Shown here one piece after another: positions 41,488 through 54,051 of a stretch of 64,000 bases of DNA. The notes under the pieces are model-generated. The model made no database searches and was not told where the DNA came from. It worked only from the letters and a program-made list of their open reading frames with translations. The stretch is taken from positions 434,001 to 498,000 of the forward strand of contig JAACJP010000005.1 in the NCBI GenBank assembly GCA_013368375.1, given 5' to 3'. Both the position numbers and the translations under genes were made by a program. How positions within the stretch are numbered: position 1 is the first letter of the stretch; each line of letters begins with the position of its first letter. The DNA comes from Tricholomella constricta. Taxonomy: Eukaryota; Basidiomycota; Agaricomycetes; Agaricales; Lyophyllaceae.

Positions 41488-42972
41488 TTATGGATTCCCT
41501 GTCGTCGTCCCGTGATGATGGACCCGGTGGAAGTGGCGAATCCATGAACCTTCGCGATGGTGGCTGCATTTGTATTGCCGAGGTTGGTTGGCTGCTTGAC
41601 GAAGCGGGATTATCGATGTATATCTCCGACAGCGTCCCTGTGACCGTCGGTGGATTCGAAGGAGTGGGATCGTCTCGGAAGATGGAGCCGCTGGGTCGTC
41701 GAGATCCTGAGATCCGGGGCGCAGACGCTGCCCCAGCATGAGCGTCTGCGCGTGGTAATTTTTTGACTGGGTGTCCGGATGGAATGGCGACGTGATAGAT
41801 GCAAGTGAAAATGGTGAGCTTTTCGGCGCCGTTGATATCGGAGACTTATTGTTATGAGTAGGTCGCGTAGAGGAAGGGGATCGAGTTTGGACAGGTGACG
41901 TAGCAGTTGAGCTGTGATGGTGGCGAGATGGGGTTTGGGTATCCTCGGGTTTGATGAATCGTTGCGGACCCTGAGTTTGAGGACTCAGATGGTAAGTCTG
42001 TGATGGAGGCATCATTGGCTGATACGCAAGTGGACCTGTAGCAGGGAATGACGGCACAGCCTCTACGGGTGCCCCTGGAGCTCCTGGCGAGATGCCCATT
42101 TGGTAATAGGGAGGTCCTTGCGTTGCCGCCTGCAAACGCTGCACCTGTTCATACAGTTCATCATAGCGTGCCTTGAGTTCATCAAATTCCGTGCGAGTGA
42201 CATATTTCTCGCTATGAACAGACGTTAGGCGCCGTTAGCAGCTGTTCAAGTCGGCGGGCAGTTGATCAGATACGCTACTCACACAGGCTCAACGATATGC
42301 CACTGACATCTCGACTGCTCGCCCCGGCGCGTACAAGGTGCGCAAGGCTGTGACCTAAAATGAGAATAAAGTTTTGTCAGATTTTGGCAATATACAAGAG
42401 GAAATCAAGAAAACCTATCGCATTTTATCTTGCGCCTTTTGCACTCTAAAGACGACACGGGCCCGTGTGACGTGGATCACAAGGCGAGTACAAATGAATA
42501 GGTAGATGAAATGTCACGAAGATAACGGACGTGATTTGGCCAGAAACACGGGTAATTAGAGTCATGGCCGCGTGATTCATGATATTCGTTACTCACCAGT
42601 ACAACTCAGCGCCTGCCTGCGCCGTTTCTTCTTGGGAGGTCCACGCGACTGCTCCATATCATCCACTTCTGAATCGATACCAAACATTTCTGAGCTCTTC
42701 CTAGAGCTCAGAAGAGGCTGATCTGGCGGGCTAGGATGCGGCGTGAACTGCGGGGGTGCTGGGTACATGTAGCTGGAACCCTCTCCTGAGCTCGAATAAT
42801 GCTGCGATAACCCGGAAGGAGGTAGATATGGATGCAGCTGGCGTATGGAGGGCAGAGAGGGCTGTGAGCTGTAGCTGGACTGTCCGGGATCCGAACTGGA
42901 TGGCGTCACTCCACTACGCATGGAACCTCGAGCACCAGGAGAAGAATCAGCGAGCGGCCTGAGAGGATCCAT
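41488..42972 (-). CDS. Zn2Cys6 transcription factor
   Basis: Four exons in phase: 42972-42597, 42445-42415, 42354-42283 and 42211-41488 (about 400 aa). After a Pro/Ser-rich N-terminus and a nuclear-localisation-like PPKKKRRRQ, the binuclear cluster CTECKRRKIKC and SQPCAPCTRRGEQSRC gives Cys spacing 2-6-5-2-8, a complete GAL4-type zinc cluster split over three exons. A short coiled coil follows (FDELKARYDELYEQVQRLQ), then a low-complexity tail. At about 41720 (GQRLRPGS) the frame appears to shift. The next frame gives a more natural tail (RISGSRRPSGSIFRDDP ... ESITHFVRDR, stop at 41465-41467), whereas the open frame ends in a His-rich run. It binds DNA as a fungal regulator; targets are unknown. 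Confidence 0.75.
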
Positions 42973-44958
42973 AAAAGACAAGAAGGGTCTCGTCAGTACC
43001 GGACCGCAGCCAAAGGGAAACAGAGCTAGGAGGACATCAGAGCAAGATGACCGTAGGCACAAATTTGTTCTTATGGATGTACCAGAGTCTCGCTCCCAAA
43101 AAGGCACCATCTCAAAGAAGGATAGTGGGTTTTACTTTGGCAGTGTGGCACCGCTAGATATTTCCATAACGATGACTTAGGGCTCGTCCGAAACGGTAAT
43201 CAGTATGTAACATCATTAACATTCAAACCAGGGCATCGGCGACGGCGATACGGCGCGAGGTCACAGCGCGGACAAATTATCCATCTTGGCGAGTTATGGA
43301 TCAGGATGAATGCCCATCGAGTTATTTACGGTCCACACACCTGGACTGTAAAACTGGGCTAATACACGTCTCATGAGTGGTCTCATGGGTCGTTCACCTG
43401 ATTAGTGACTCCAGAATGGCAAGAGCAGCCGTGTTTTTCAGCGGACTGTCGTGACTCGTGAGCGTTGAGGAAGATGCCAAAAATAAAGTATTTAGAATTT
43501 GTTTCGGTTTGCCGGCTGGCACCAAGATCCGCTATGTCCGGTATCAAGTTGCCTTTCTGAGATTTATCCGGTTTTGTCCACCAAGCAGTGACCAGGTACC
43601 ACGACTCTCATCAGCGACCATTCTGAATATATATTTGTTGAAAGTTCTACCCACAAATCTCCCTTCTGCGAGAAGGCTGCCTGAACAGCCTATGCACTTG
43701 AGGAATAAAAACTTAGGTTAAGCCTGCCCGCATGGCCTGTTAATGTAGGTGACAGACCTCATTGTGTTAGTGCCTGTTGACACGAGGCAACCGCCCTGCA
43801 ACTTGCCTTGGTAGCAAGGTGAATTTATACTTGTAAGGATATTCCAACACTGTACGTGGACCTGATTTACCCAGGTATCGCCGAGAACGGTACACGAATG
43901 CCACTTGCACCCAAAGGATGCAGATCGTGACAGTAGCAGTCAGCCGTATAAAACCAGGTTCGTCTTCCTGTATAGTGTGTTAATGATCGACGAGTACCTT
44001 AGAAAGGAAGTAAATCCGTGTTGCATTCACCTGCCGTTCGTTGTCAATTAGCGCACAGTGTCATGAACACACGTAGCGCTGGAATTCCCGGAGGTTCGTT
44101 CAGGTTAAGCGTAATCTCCGTCGTATGCTTTCTGATAATTAATTGCCACAGGATTCTGAAAGCTCGTGGCGGGGCAGAGACAAATTGATTGGGTATCCAC
44201 TTCTCGCCCCGAACATCGCGAGTATGCCAAAATGTTTTTCCCATGCTCAGAAGCGTATCGCGTAACATGACATCGATACCTCATGCTGGATGGAACTTTT
44301 GAAGCACGGTTTCGAAGGGAACAGGAAAGGCCTTGTGCCATCGCCGGAAAATCATCATTCCTGCGCGGCTCCGAAAATGATGTAAGTGGCCACTTGCCTC
44401 CCGAGTGAACTACCACCTGCCTTTGAATGAAGCACATATTATCGGACTGTGAATCAAAGGGGCGTCAACGTCATGTAATGAGAACCCTGCAAAAGCTCTG
44501 AGATAATAATCTGGACAGATCGTCGTCGGAAGTTATCGCAGTCTGGACTCCAGGGACTCGGGGCGTCTCGTAGCCAAGGCCTACCTTTCGTCGATAATCC
44601 CGTATAGATGGTGGGCATGGGGGGTGGACAGTGAAGATGATATTGCAGCATCAGCATACGTCAAAACACCTGTTCCAAGTTAATGATGCCATGCACTGCT
44701 ATCACCTGTTTTATTATATGCTTAAACGCCATGTCTAGTCCAGAGATCTCAAACAGCGGAGAATTATCATCTTCGTGGACAGAACCGAAACCTCCGGACT
44801 GCCCAGAGCGATGAACGCGATTGGCGATAACTCAACATTTCAAGCTCCGAGCTTAATTTTTGCCTACGGTCCGTGCGTTTCTATATGAGCGCTTCCTCCA
44901 CAGTTTTGAAGGATTGTACAACGTCTGGCTTGACAAAAATTCGCATCACCGAGGCAAG
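42973..44958. other. Intergenic, no gene seen
   Basis: About 2 kb without a supported gene. Frames of up to 110 codons occur on both strands without splice or family support. The left end should include the promoter of the Zn2Cys6 gene, the right end that of the antiporter gene. Confidence 0.4.
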
Positions 44959-46412
44959 ATGACTTCTGTGATTCCGTATGAAGCCCCCGACATCCCCCTT
45001 CTACTCACCGTTTCTTCATTCATCTACCTCCTAAACGTTGCAGAGTCAGTACTCTCGTCACTTATCAACGCTGGACTTGTCGGATCTTTGACAATTGGCA
45101 TCATCTTTGGGCCACAGGCGTGCAACACCTACCGGATTTTGTTCAAAACACCTTCATAATACTCGGTTACATCGGGCTACTCCTTATCGTTTTTGAGGCT
45201 GGACTGTCCACCGATATAACTCTCCTCTACACCAATGTCCTTCTTTCCTCCGTAGTCGCACTCTCGGGAGTTATCTTCCCCGTTGGCATATCCATGTTGC
45301 TTCTCTCTTACGGCTATGGATATACTCTACTTCAAGCATTTGGGGCAGGCACCGCACTTTGCTCCACCTCTCTTGGAACAACCCTTGCCTTGCTACGACC
45401 CGAGCTAAGGCGGACAAGAACTGGGGCGATTCTGTTGAGCGCAGCACTGTTGGACGACATAATTGGCCTCATTTTTGCTGCCATTATTCCGAACCTTCCA
45501 TACGAAGGGTCCAATTCGTCCAGTATCATTCCATGGCACATCATCGCTCGGCCTATATTAGTTTCGTTTGGTTTTGGCTTTTTAACGTTTATGGGTGCAT
45601 ACTCGGGACGGAAACTCCTATCTTTAGCCGACGCATCCCCTTGGAGGAAAACACTCTACACCGGACACGTACAACTGTTCATTACTATTGCCACGTTATC
45701 CGGTTTCGTTGCAGGAGCCAAGTATGCTGGGACCTCCGAACTATTCGGCGCTTATTTGGCAGGGACTTTCCTGGCGCATGTCTTCCCTTCGCCCGCTTAC
45801 GCCTCTACATCTGAAACCTCGGCGGTATCACCCCACAATCCAGATGCCGGCCTTCATACTCCAGGCTCCGCATTCGCCGTATACATCCTTCCCCTCCTCC
45901 AACGCTTTCTCTCCCCCATATTCTTCGCCTCTATCGGCACAGCACTCCCCATCCGCTCCCTCGTTCTCGTGGACGGCTCTCGGCGTGTCATATGGCGCGG
46001 AATCGTCTATTCCCTGCTCATGATCATTGCCAAAGCCGTCGTGGGGCTCTGGATCCTCGTCTGGCCGGACCGTCAGTCCGGCCACGGCTGGTGCGGAACC
46101 AGGCCCAAACAACCAAGGAACGACGACGCCAACGAACCAAACAGGGATGTTTCACCCTCAAAGGGGGATGACGAAGATACGCCAGTGATTATACCGCGTA
46201 CGCGTTCAGCGGCGCTGGTCGGATTGGCGATGGTCGCCCGCGGGGAGATAGCTCTGATCGTTGCGCAACTTGCACGGCCGCTACTTGCAGGAGACGCTCC
46301 GTCAGGATCTCAAGCGTCCGAACCATTTGCGGTGGTGATCTGGGCCATTCTGGTGACGACCGTTGGTGGCGCAGTCGGGGTGGGTCTGTTGCTACGTAGT
46401 TGGGATCGTTGA
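44959..46412 (+). CDS. Kef/CPA2-type cation-proton antiporter with apparent frame break
   Basis: The N-terminal part MTSVIPYEAPDIPLLL...INAGLVGSLTIGIIFGPQ runs to about 45118. It then continues one frame over as QHLPDFVQNTFIILGYIGL from 45121 to TGA at 46410-46412. Membrane segments of a sodium/hydrogen exchanger (CPA2) follow in order: LLLIVFEAGLST, GAGTALCSTSLGTTLALL, the ion-site region LLSAALLDDIIGLIFAAI, FGAYLAGTFLAHVF, FFASIGTALPIRSL, and MVARGEIALIVAQLA. The double Asp in LLDDIIG is the expected transport site. A charged loop (residues about 355-400) separates the last spans. The frame change falls in the GPQA-QHLPD linker and leaves no room for an intron, so it is a 1-nt loss or a sequence error. 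Without it the protein is about 485 aa. Confidence 0.8.
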
Positions 46413-48197
46413 ACATTGCAAACGAGGTCTTCTGTTCTTCTTCTTATTGATGCAAACGGTAAAACTGCTGCGGTAAGCTGGGCTGTCGTACCTGCTGCGG
46501 CCTCATTTCAATTCAGTATGTTCGTGGAGATCCGGACCGCGTGGGCTTCTCATCAAAGCATTTGTTGTTGAAGGCCGCAGGTGCAATGCGTGGTGGTCGC
46601 ATGATGATGAAGGCATCCTGTCGCATTTTTCGTTCTGTTTTGAAGGTACCATCAATCACCAGGTAGAGTGAAGCAAGATGAACAGTGGATTAGGAAAGCA
46701 AGGCGGGGCAGTCACATGGAACTCGAGGCTCTTTTCTTTCCGCCCGAGTGAAGTTGAGCACAAGGTCATGATTTCTAGCATGTCAATTTACAACCTTTGA
46801 AGAAAATTGTCCTTTTAAACTGGGGATATGAAGTACCCTTTGTATGCATCACACACTGGCAGCTCTGCGGGCTTAACCCCTCTCGTGCCTAGCACGGAGT
46901 GTAATCCCCATCCTCCATCAAATGAGCTGTTAGTATACCTAATCCCATGCGAATCCGAATCGGGATCTTGGTATGATACTGTGATTCACTTTCCCCAAAG
47001 GTTCGGTCTGCTGGTAATCCAAAACACTCCTGCAAAGATTTCTGCGCCCACAAAAAAATTGCAGATGATCGAGCCGTTACCCCAGGACGAATCCACCACC
47101 ACCGGCCTGTCAGATTCCTCATCACGCCGGTCGAATCCTTATGGTCTATCGATGAGAAAGGGTGACGATGGGTGGCAAATGACGGCCATTCAAGATTCCT
47201 CTCTCAGTCACTCACGTGGGACTATCGCGCTGCCTTGTGGCCTCTAGTAGGTGGTCGTAGCAATCTCGATCCCGGTTCTGGAGACAGGTAAAAAACAAGA
47301 GGGCGCCCAATTTGTCTTCATCCGATATACCATAACGGGGTATGATCAAAGGAAGTATTTAAGTTATCTGGTCGGACACAGCGGAGGTTTTCATGAGAGC
47401 ATCCAAGGCAAGCCATCAATATGACCTTGAGTCAGATGCGTGGCGTTCACATTAATTCGATCTCGGTCAGCACCCCTCCTTCACTTACCCAAATAGCTCG
47501 AGCGTTATATGCATCGTTGATGGTCCTGAAGCTGTGGTGGTGGATTTAACGCGCCCCCCGTTGGAGCAAAACCCTACTCTTTTTCCCGTTTATTTCTCGA
47601 AAAAATAAGGCGGGCCTTGATGTAATGCTTGTACACGACGTTAAGACACGTGTAAATTGTGCTGGTGGTGGGCCCGAGGTGCCTCCCACATTGGCCGCTG
47701 AGCTGGAAATTGAGATCTTATCTTACCGTTAATGATCTGCTCGAAATCGCCAAAACGCCAACTCCCCTACAGTACATCTTTTGAAAAAAACAGCCTCGAC
47801 TGAAACAAACGAACACCGTCCCTGCTCGCACCCAACCCCTCGAGCACGGAAAGTGAGGCGGACAAGAAGGTGTCTTCTGACGTATGTGACGATACCTACT
47901 CTAATTAGCAGTGCGTTCCATTCTCGCAGGCTTAGCGAAAAGCAACGACCGAAGGGGACACATGCATCGTGAAAATACAATTTTTACATGGCACATACAT
48001 CGGTTACGTTACATGCGGCAGAGGGAATGTGGGGGGGGGGGAGTGCGGTGAATGATCAGTATGAGGGGTCGTACACATCCAATCCTGAGGGCTAGTTGGG
48101 TGAAGTAATTGTGCAGCAACGTCCACATCGTTCTTTAAGCAGTTCCACAATAAATAATTGCAATATATCCATCCATCATTTAGATTTGGTGCACATT
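46413..48197. other. Intergenic, no gene seen
   Basis: Contains a 139-codon plus frame at 46828-47247 without introns, hydrophobic spans or family motifs, which I did not accept. The right end is the 3' flank of the isocitrate dehydrogenase gene. Confidence 0.4.
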
Positions 48198-50058
48198 TCA
48201 CAGCTTCGACGAGCGTGCAGTGATCTTCTCCTGCAGTTTAGCCTATGTCGACACAAGCAAAACGCAAAGCGAACATCCTCTTGGTCAGTCGGGTGCCTAT
48301 GATGCAGACAATACAACAGGGGGGGCGCACCTTGACAGTATCCATATATACGTCAGTGACGACCCAGTGCTCCCTTTTCATGTCTTTTCCATGGATCGCG
48401 ATCGCGAGATCCTTCGTCATGATGCCGTCCTTGTCGATGACCTCGACACAGGCGCTCTCCAGGTCCTCACACCAGGCACGCAGGGCGTCATTGCCGTCAA
48501 GCTTGGCACGGTGCAGAAGTCCGCGCGTCCAGGCAAAGATGGACGCGACGGGGTTCGTCGAGGTCTCGTTACCCTTCTGCCACTCACGATAGTGCCTGGT
48601 GACGGTCCCTGTGCGATGGCATGTAAGACTCGCCACAGTGTAGGAGAACATGAAAGGGACACCGACCATGGGCAGCCTCGCTCTCGATAACGCGTCCGTC
48701 AGGAGTGATCAGCTCGCTCGTCATCATGCCCAAGCTTCCGAAGCCTTGGGCGAGGATGTCACTCTGGACGTCACCGTCGTAGTTCTTGCAGGCCCACACG
48801 AAGCCGCCGGCGGATTTGATCGCCTGTGCAACCATGTCGTCGATGAGGCGGTGCTCGTAGTAGATCCCAGCGGCATCGAATTGGGACTTATATTGGGCCT
48901 CGTAGATCTCCTGGAAGATGTCCTTGAAGCGGCCGTCGTACTTTTTAAGGATGGTGTTCTTGGTCGACATGAACTGTAATAAAAATGAGCGGGAAGCCCG
49001 AGCGAAAAAAAAATCAAGACAGACCAGAGGCATCTTTTTGGCGAGCGCCATTTTGAACGAAGAGTGCGCAAATCCAGTGATGGACTGTTTAATGTTAGTA
49101 TCAGGATGCAGAATCAAGAGAAACGACGCACCTCGTCTGTGTTGTACATGCTCATAGCAACGCCCTTACCCTTGAAGTCGTAAACATCCATAACGGTTGC
49201 GGGCGATCCATCCTTCGGGGTGTAGACAAGCTGCAGCTTGCCAGCTCCGGGGGCGACGAAATCGGTAGATCGATACTGATCACCAAAGGCATGACGTCCG
49301 ATGACGATGGGGTTAATCCAGCCAGGAATAGGCTTGGGTATCCGCTCCAATACAATTGGTTCACGGAAGACTGTTCCTCCCAAAATGTTGCGGATCTGAC
49401 AAAATTTTGTCAGGTGGGTGGTTTAAGTCGGTCAAGCAGGACGTACAGTGCCGTTAGGACTCCTCCACATCTCCTTCAGCTTGAACTCCTCGACCCGTGC
49501 TTCGTCCGGGGTGATGGTGGCACATTTAATTCCAACACTGTGTTCTAAGATCGCGTTGGCCGCATCGATAGTGACCTGATCGTTTGTCTGGACGCGCTCG
49601 CCTCGTCAATATCGGATATTACAGGAAGTACCTGTGACATACCTTGTCCCTGTACTCCAAACCGAGATCGAAGTACTTAATGTCGACTTGCAGATAAGGA
49701 AGAATGAGCTGAGAAGCTTTCAACGATCTACAGATTTGAAGATCCCCGAGTCAGCATACCTCCTCTCGGATCTTCTTCCAGATGATTCGGGTCATCTCGT
49801 CTCCATCGAGCTCCACGATAGGATTCTGCACGACGATTTTCTGGTTCATTTCTGCGGATACAAATTCGAGGTGTGTGTGTTAATGTCAAGAGGATAATTT
49901 AGTGAAAAACACGGTATCCATGGGAGCCGGTACCCGGAGAAGAACTCACGGAATCGGGAGAAACTGCCTGAAAAGGCTCGAATTGTAGTGCAGGATGGCC
50001 TCCATGCCCTGCCGACGACACGACCGGTCAGCGTACGAGTATGGGCGGTCCACATCAT
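48198..50058 (-). CDS. NADP-dependent isocitrate dehydrogenase, mitochondrial/peroxisomal
   Basis: Nine exons in phase (5' to 3'): 50058-49950, 49851-49760, 49708-49643, 49587-49447, 49395-49132, 49084-49025, 48973-48667, 48608-48331 and 48242-48198; about 453 aa. It converts isocitrate to 2-oxoglutarate with NADPH formation. Recognised blocks: [27 protein letters not shown], the substrate loop [35 protein letters not shown], and the Asp-rich metal site in [18 protein letters not shown] and NYDGDVQSD, plus [15 protein letters not shown]. The first exon adds an Arg-rich, acid-free presequence ([14 protein letters not shown]), typical of mitochondrial import. The last exon ends SSKL, a type-1 peroxisomal signal. 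An internal ATG ([10 protein letters not shown], second exon) could start a form without the presequence. Confidence 0.9.
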
Positions 50059-51957
50059 CGCAGCTGCCCCAGATTAGCGACGTGAGGAGAGTGTTGGATG
50101 ATATGGAAATAAAGAGCTAGAAACAATGCAGAAATCACGGCAGTTATATTAGCACCCGATGCTTGCCGAATGGATTTGTGATCACAAGCTGCAGCCTGAT
50201 TCTACCGACATCGATACGCGGTTTCCCACTGGTTCTTTGAGTAGGCATATGGCAACTGCCACGTCGAGAGCAGACATATGGCTTACCTTGGAATGCAACG
50301 TCGAGAACAGTGGCCGGTTTGGGTGGTGGTTTGGGAGAGGTTAAGGTCTCAAAATTTGTAAGGTTCCCAAACTAGTCAGACTCAGTCATACTGACGGGCA
50401 GGCCCAGGCCTGCTCTAACACAGGTCGGTTGAGATCCGTTAGTTATTTACTGACGGGGTTGACTACGACTGTGAGCCCTTGAGACCATGCTGTCCATTCA
50501 TCAAACGACGGCCCGGTGATATAATGAGCCCTCTTGGTAAAGTGTCATTCATTCCGGCCATCTCCTTCTGTTGAACAGGGCACAGAGTTGGCAAGGGTTG
50601 CGACCAATCCTTAGCTGCTCCGAAAGCCACGTTGAGATGAGTACATACCGTCATCGTGTCGCGAAACCTTACAGTGCTTTTAACATCGCTCACCTGGCGA
50701 GCCTCCGAACCAGGGACCCATTAACGCGTCCCACATTCCAGAATCGACAACAGTTACCACCTGTCAATGTCATGCATGCACACTGCTTCTTGTGGTCGCA
50801 TCACCATGTGGTCACAGGTGCTAGTAACTGATACTTTATCATGGTCATTTTAATACAAACCAGCATCAACTCCTTGCAATGCAACCACCATGTGCCTGTC
50901 TATACCGAGCGCAATCGCCTGTACTCTTTCGCTCCCGCGTCGGCCTCGCTGCCGCACATGAACTATCCTCCAGCCCTTGCGGGATCCATCCATCCTCGCT
51001 TGTTGGACCCTTTGCGTGAGATGTGATCGTGCGGCGTAAAGAGGACCAGATGAATGTCATCAGGCGTGTCAAGATTTTTGTTGGTATTGTGTCCCGCCCT
51101 GCACTTCCTTTACTCTATCGTGCGAACGTGGGTTTGTTCGTTCGGAATGGTAAAAGTGCGGAAGTGCGAGGCATACTGTTGAAGCAGTGACGTCGTCACT
51201 GTTGGTATGTAAGTGAACTTTGTGCGAGCGGCCCTGCAGTACGAAGATGATAGCATTGAAAGCAACGCCAGCAATTTTTACTTTCTGTGTCGTGAAATAC
51301 GATCAGCAACTAATGAGAGATAGAAAGAAATCAAATGCTGACAATGCTGGAGGCGATATGTGGCGAGTTATGTTTATTAGTATAAATTACGAACTTGACG
51401 GGAAGATGAGCTTAAATTTAATGACAACATACATGATATCCCTCATCGCATTGTTATGCTCCCAGAGGTGGTGCTATGAGATACGAACTCGTCGTGATGA
51501 CGCGCGGCATTCCGAGTAGCGTCACAGCAGACCAGCAATGTCGAGCATGCTGTCCCACCAGTCTACGAAGAAAGCGAGGGTATAACCACCAGTCAAGAGT
51601 GTCGGAAGATGACCCAGCAGCGAATTATCTTATAAGACCAGTTCCGGACCTATTCTTGTCGCCGTTTTGATCAATAGGCACTGGACCGTACCAGAATACC
51701 TAGTAGCGTCTTCGAACGTGGTTCGGGTGAGTAAACAAGCATACTAGAGTTTAGTATTACAGCAATAAGTCGACCTTTCAGGGTAGCGGAAAGCCTTCAG
51801 AACGACGATTCGACAGCTCGCCATAAGTAACTCCCTCCTTTCCGAGGGGTAAGAGAAGCAAACGGATGCTCACCATATATCGTAGAAGCACGTCGCATTC
51901 CCCAGTATCACTTCAACAGATGTGAAGATGGCAACAAGCGCTAAGGGGCGATTGATC
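50059..51957. other. Intergenic, no gene seen
   Basis: About 1.9 kb with only short frames on both strands. No splice-consistent gene and no repeat recognised. Confidence 0.4.
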
Positions 51958-52495
51958 TCACATCTCGAGTCGATTTAAAAAAGCGCCCCCAAGCTTGTAA
52001 TTTTCGCGACGGTAGATGCACCAGGATGCATCCATAGGAAAGACACCACCAATGGCCTCAACTACGGTTTGAAGTTTGGGCGCCAGTCCAGTATTCCGAC
52101 CCATAAGACGTAGTACATAGAACGCAAGCAAGCGGAGAAGACTGAGTACTGACTTCCCGGGGTCATTGTATGGATCAGATCGAGCCACGAAAGAGTCAAT
52201 TGAACAGATATTGCCTTCTGCCTGCACCCAGCGGAAGGACTCGGAGTGACTCAGGTGCGCGCTGAAAACTGTTCCACCACGCGAAATTTTTTGGCGCGTG
52301 CAGATGACCTAGAAACACGTACAAGACGTTGAGTAGTAAAACGTATGGCTGCTTGAGAACTTGCTGACCAGTCCCCATTGTGGAATTCGAAGCAGTCAAG
52401 AGCGCCATCAGGCCTTCGTCGTCAGTTGAGGCTAAAGCAAGAACACGCGAAAACGCTATACGATAGTCTCGACAAGGTTTTGATGATGAAGGTTA
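51958..52495 (-). CDS. Gene fragment of unknown family
   Basis: Exon 51958-52261 (HLSHSESFRWVQAEGN ... ENYKLGGAFLNRLEM) joins exon 52323-about 52490 (ending YVLLLNVF) in phase across a 61-nt intron with GTACGT donor and TTTTCAG acceptor. The upstream frame (RVLALASTDDEGLMALLTAS) opens after a TAA near 52499, and no clear start or further exon was found. The sequence is helical in character and could be an ARM-like or other repeat protein remnant. Either a short gene or the 3' end of a decayed one. Confidence 0.35.
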
Positions 52496-52813
52496 GAATC
52501 TGAATTGTGCCATGCGTCTGACGATAGCGAAGTACCGCGATTCTTGCAGTCCTGCGTCGTTATCGAATTCAGGTCTTGCTCAGGAGTGGCACGGCCTGTG
52601 CTTAAGAGTGACGCGAGCAGCACAGAATGCCATCGGGGCTAATTATAACTGGTCGAACTTCTCGACTGTACACCAGCGCCCCAGCCTCGCTCGACAGACG
52701 GTCACAAGACTGTAGATGCCATGCTGAGTTTCCTTAGTCAACTCTGATTCCCGAGGGGGCTTGAGCGCATAAAAGTCAGCCAAAAGAATCACACACACCC
52801 TTCAAATCCCCCC

Positions 52814-54051
52814 ATGCCACAGATCGAAATACTCGACATCCGTGGATCCAAGGACGGCGCCGACGCCATCCCTCACCTTCAGCACGAAATCCTACAAGGC
52901 TTGCTCAAGGCGCCGGGTCATCGAACCCTCCCGTCCGAGATACTCTATGATGACGAAGTAGGGCTGAGGTTATACAATGAGGGAATGACGACCTGGTCCG
53001 AGTGGTATTACCCCATCGTTGCCGAGAAACAAATCTTGAACGCACATGGAGACGAAATTGCACAGTCCTTCGCAAGGTCGAGCAAAGGCGAGGCAGTACT
53101 GATCGAGCTGGGTGCAGGGTAAGTTGAAAAGACTGCCGGCTTCTAAAGGTCCTTTATAACATTGGATAGATCACTGGAAAAAACTTCGCAGATTCTCTCG
53201 TCGATAGCAAACACGGTCGAAAGCAACGATTCCGAGGCGCCTATTCGATATTACGCCTTGGATTTAGAGCGCACGGCACTGGAGACAGCAATTGAGCGGC
53301 TCCAGGGGAGCATCGGAGATAAAATTGCGGGACGGATCTCGACCATAGGGCTCTGGGGGACCTACGAGGACGGTATTCGTTTGATCAAGAGCAACGAATT
53401 GGGTCTGGATCCCGATATCCCGGTGCACATCATTTTTCTGGGCGGGACTATAGGGAATTTTAAGAAAGGGGAGGAAGACATCGCGTTTCTGAAGAACCTG
53501 CCTTTGAATCCCGAGCGTGGGGATGGCCTCTTGCTCGCAATGGATGGAGAGAAGCCGGCGGAGGTCATTGAGAGATCATACGGTTTTCCTGCTGGGAAAG
53601 AATGGATTATGAATGGGCTGAAGGTGGCAGGACGTGCGCTCACTGGGGATGAAGAACTTTTCAAGCTGGAAGGTTGGGATCGGTACGCCAAATACAACGA
53701 GAAATTAGGTGAACATGTAGATTCCAGGGTGATCATGGCTAACTCCCGCACAGGTCGGTTCGAAATGGGCTACAGGTCCGTAGAGGCTCAGACAGTAAAA
53801 GACAAGATCCACGGGATTGAGATATCGTTCTCCAAAGACGAGGTCATTCTAGTGTTATTCTCGAACAAGGTGCGACTCCAATCGCGCTTGTCAAGTTCAC
53901 TTAGCCTGACCTGTTTTATCAGTACACCGACAGGGAGATGAAGGATACGCTTGCGCAGTCTGGTTTGAAAGCTGCGGGGTCATGGGCGAATGAAGGATTA
54001 CAGTATTATTTGTTCTCACTCCGACCACTGGAAAGTCCGGCGGCCACTTAG
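52814..54051 (+). CDS. SAM-dependent methyltransferase, EgtD/EasF family
   Basis: Three exons, 52814-53118, 53170-53869 and 53923-54051, about 377 aa, which is the normal size for the single-domain family. Family landmarks: LPSEILYDDEVGLRLYNEGM and TWSEWYYPIVAEKQIL at the N-terminus, the SAM-binding motif LIELGAG (split by intron 1) followed by SLEKT, then YYALDLERTALE, HIIFLGGTIGNF, MDGEKPAEVIERSYG, RFEMGYRS and the C-terminal GSWANEGLQYYLFSL. Relatives include EgtD (histidine trimethylation in ergothioneine synthesis) and fungal EasF-type indole-amine N-methyltransferases. There is no sulfoxide synthase domain or ergot-type cluster here, so the substrate cannot be told. Confidence 0.85.

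Noticed and set aside
46828..47247. 139-codon plus-strand frame
   Set aside because: No intron signals, domains, hydrophobic spans or codon pattern beyond chance; lies in an otherwise empty spacer.
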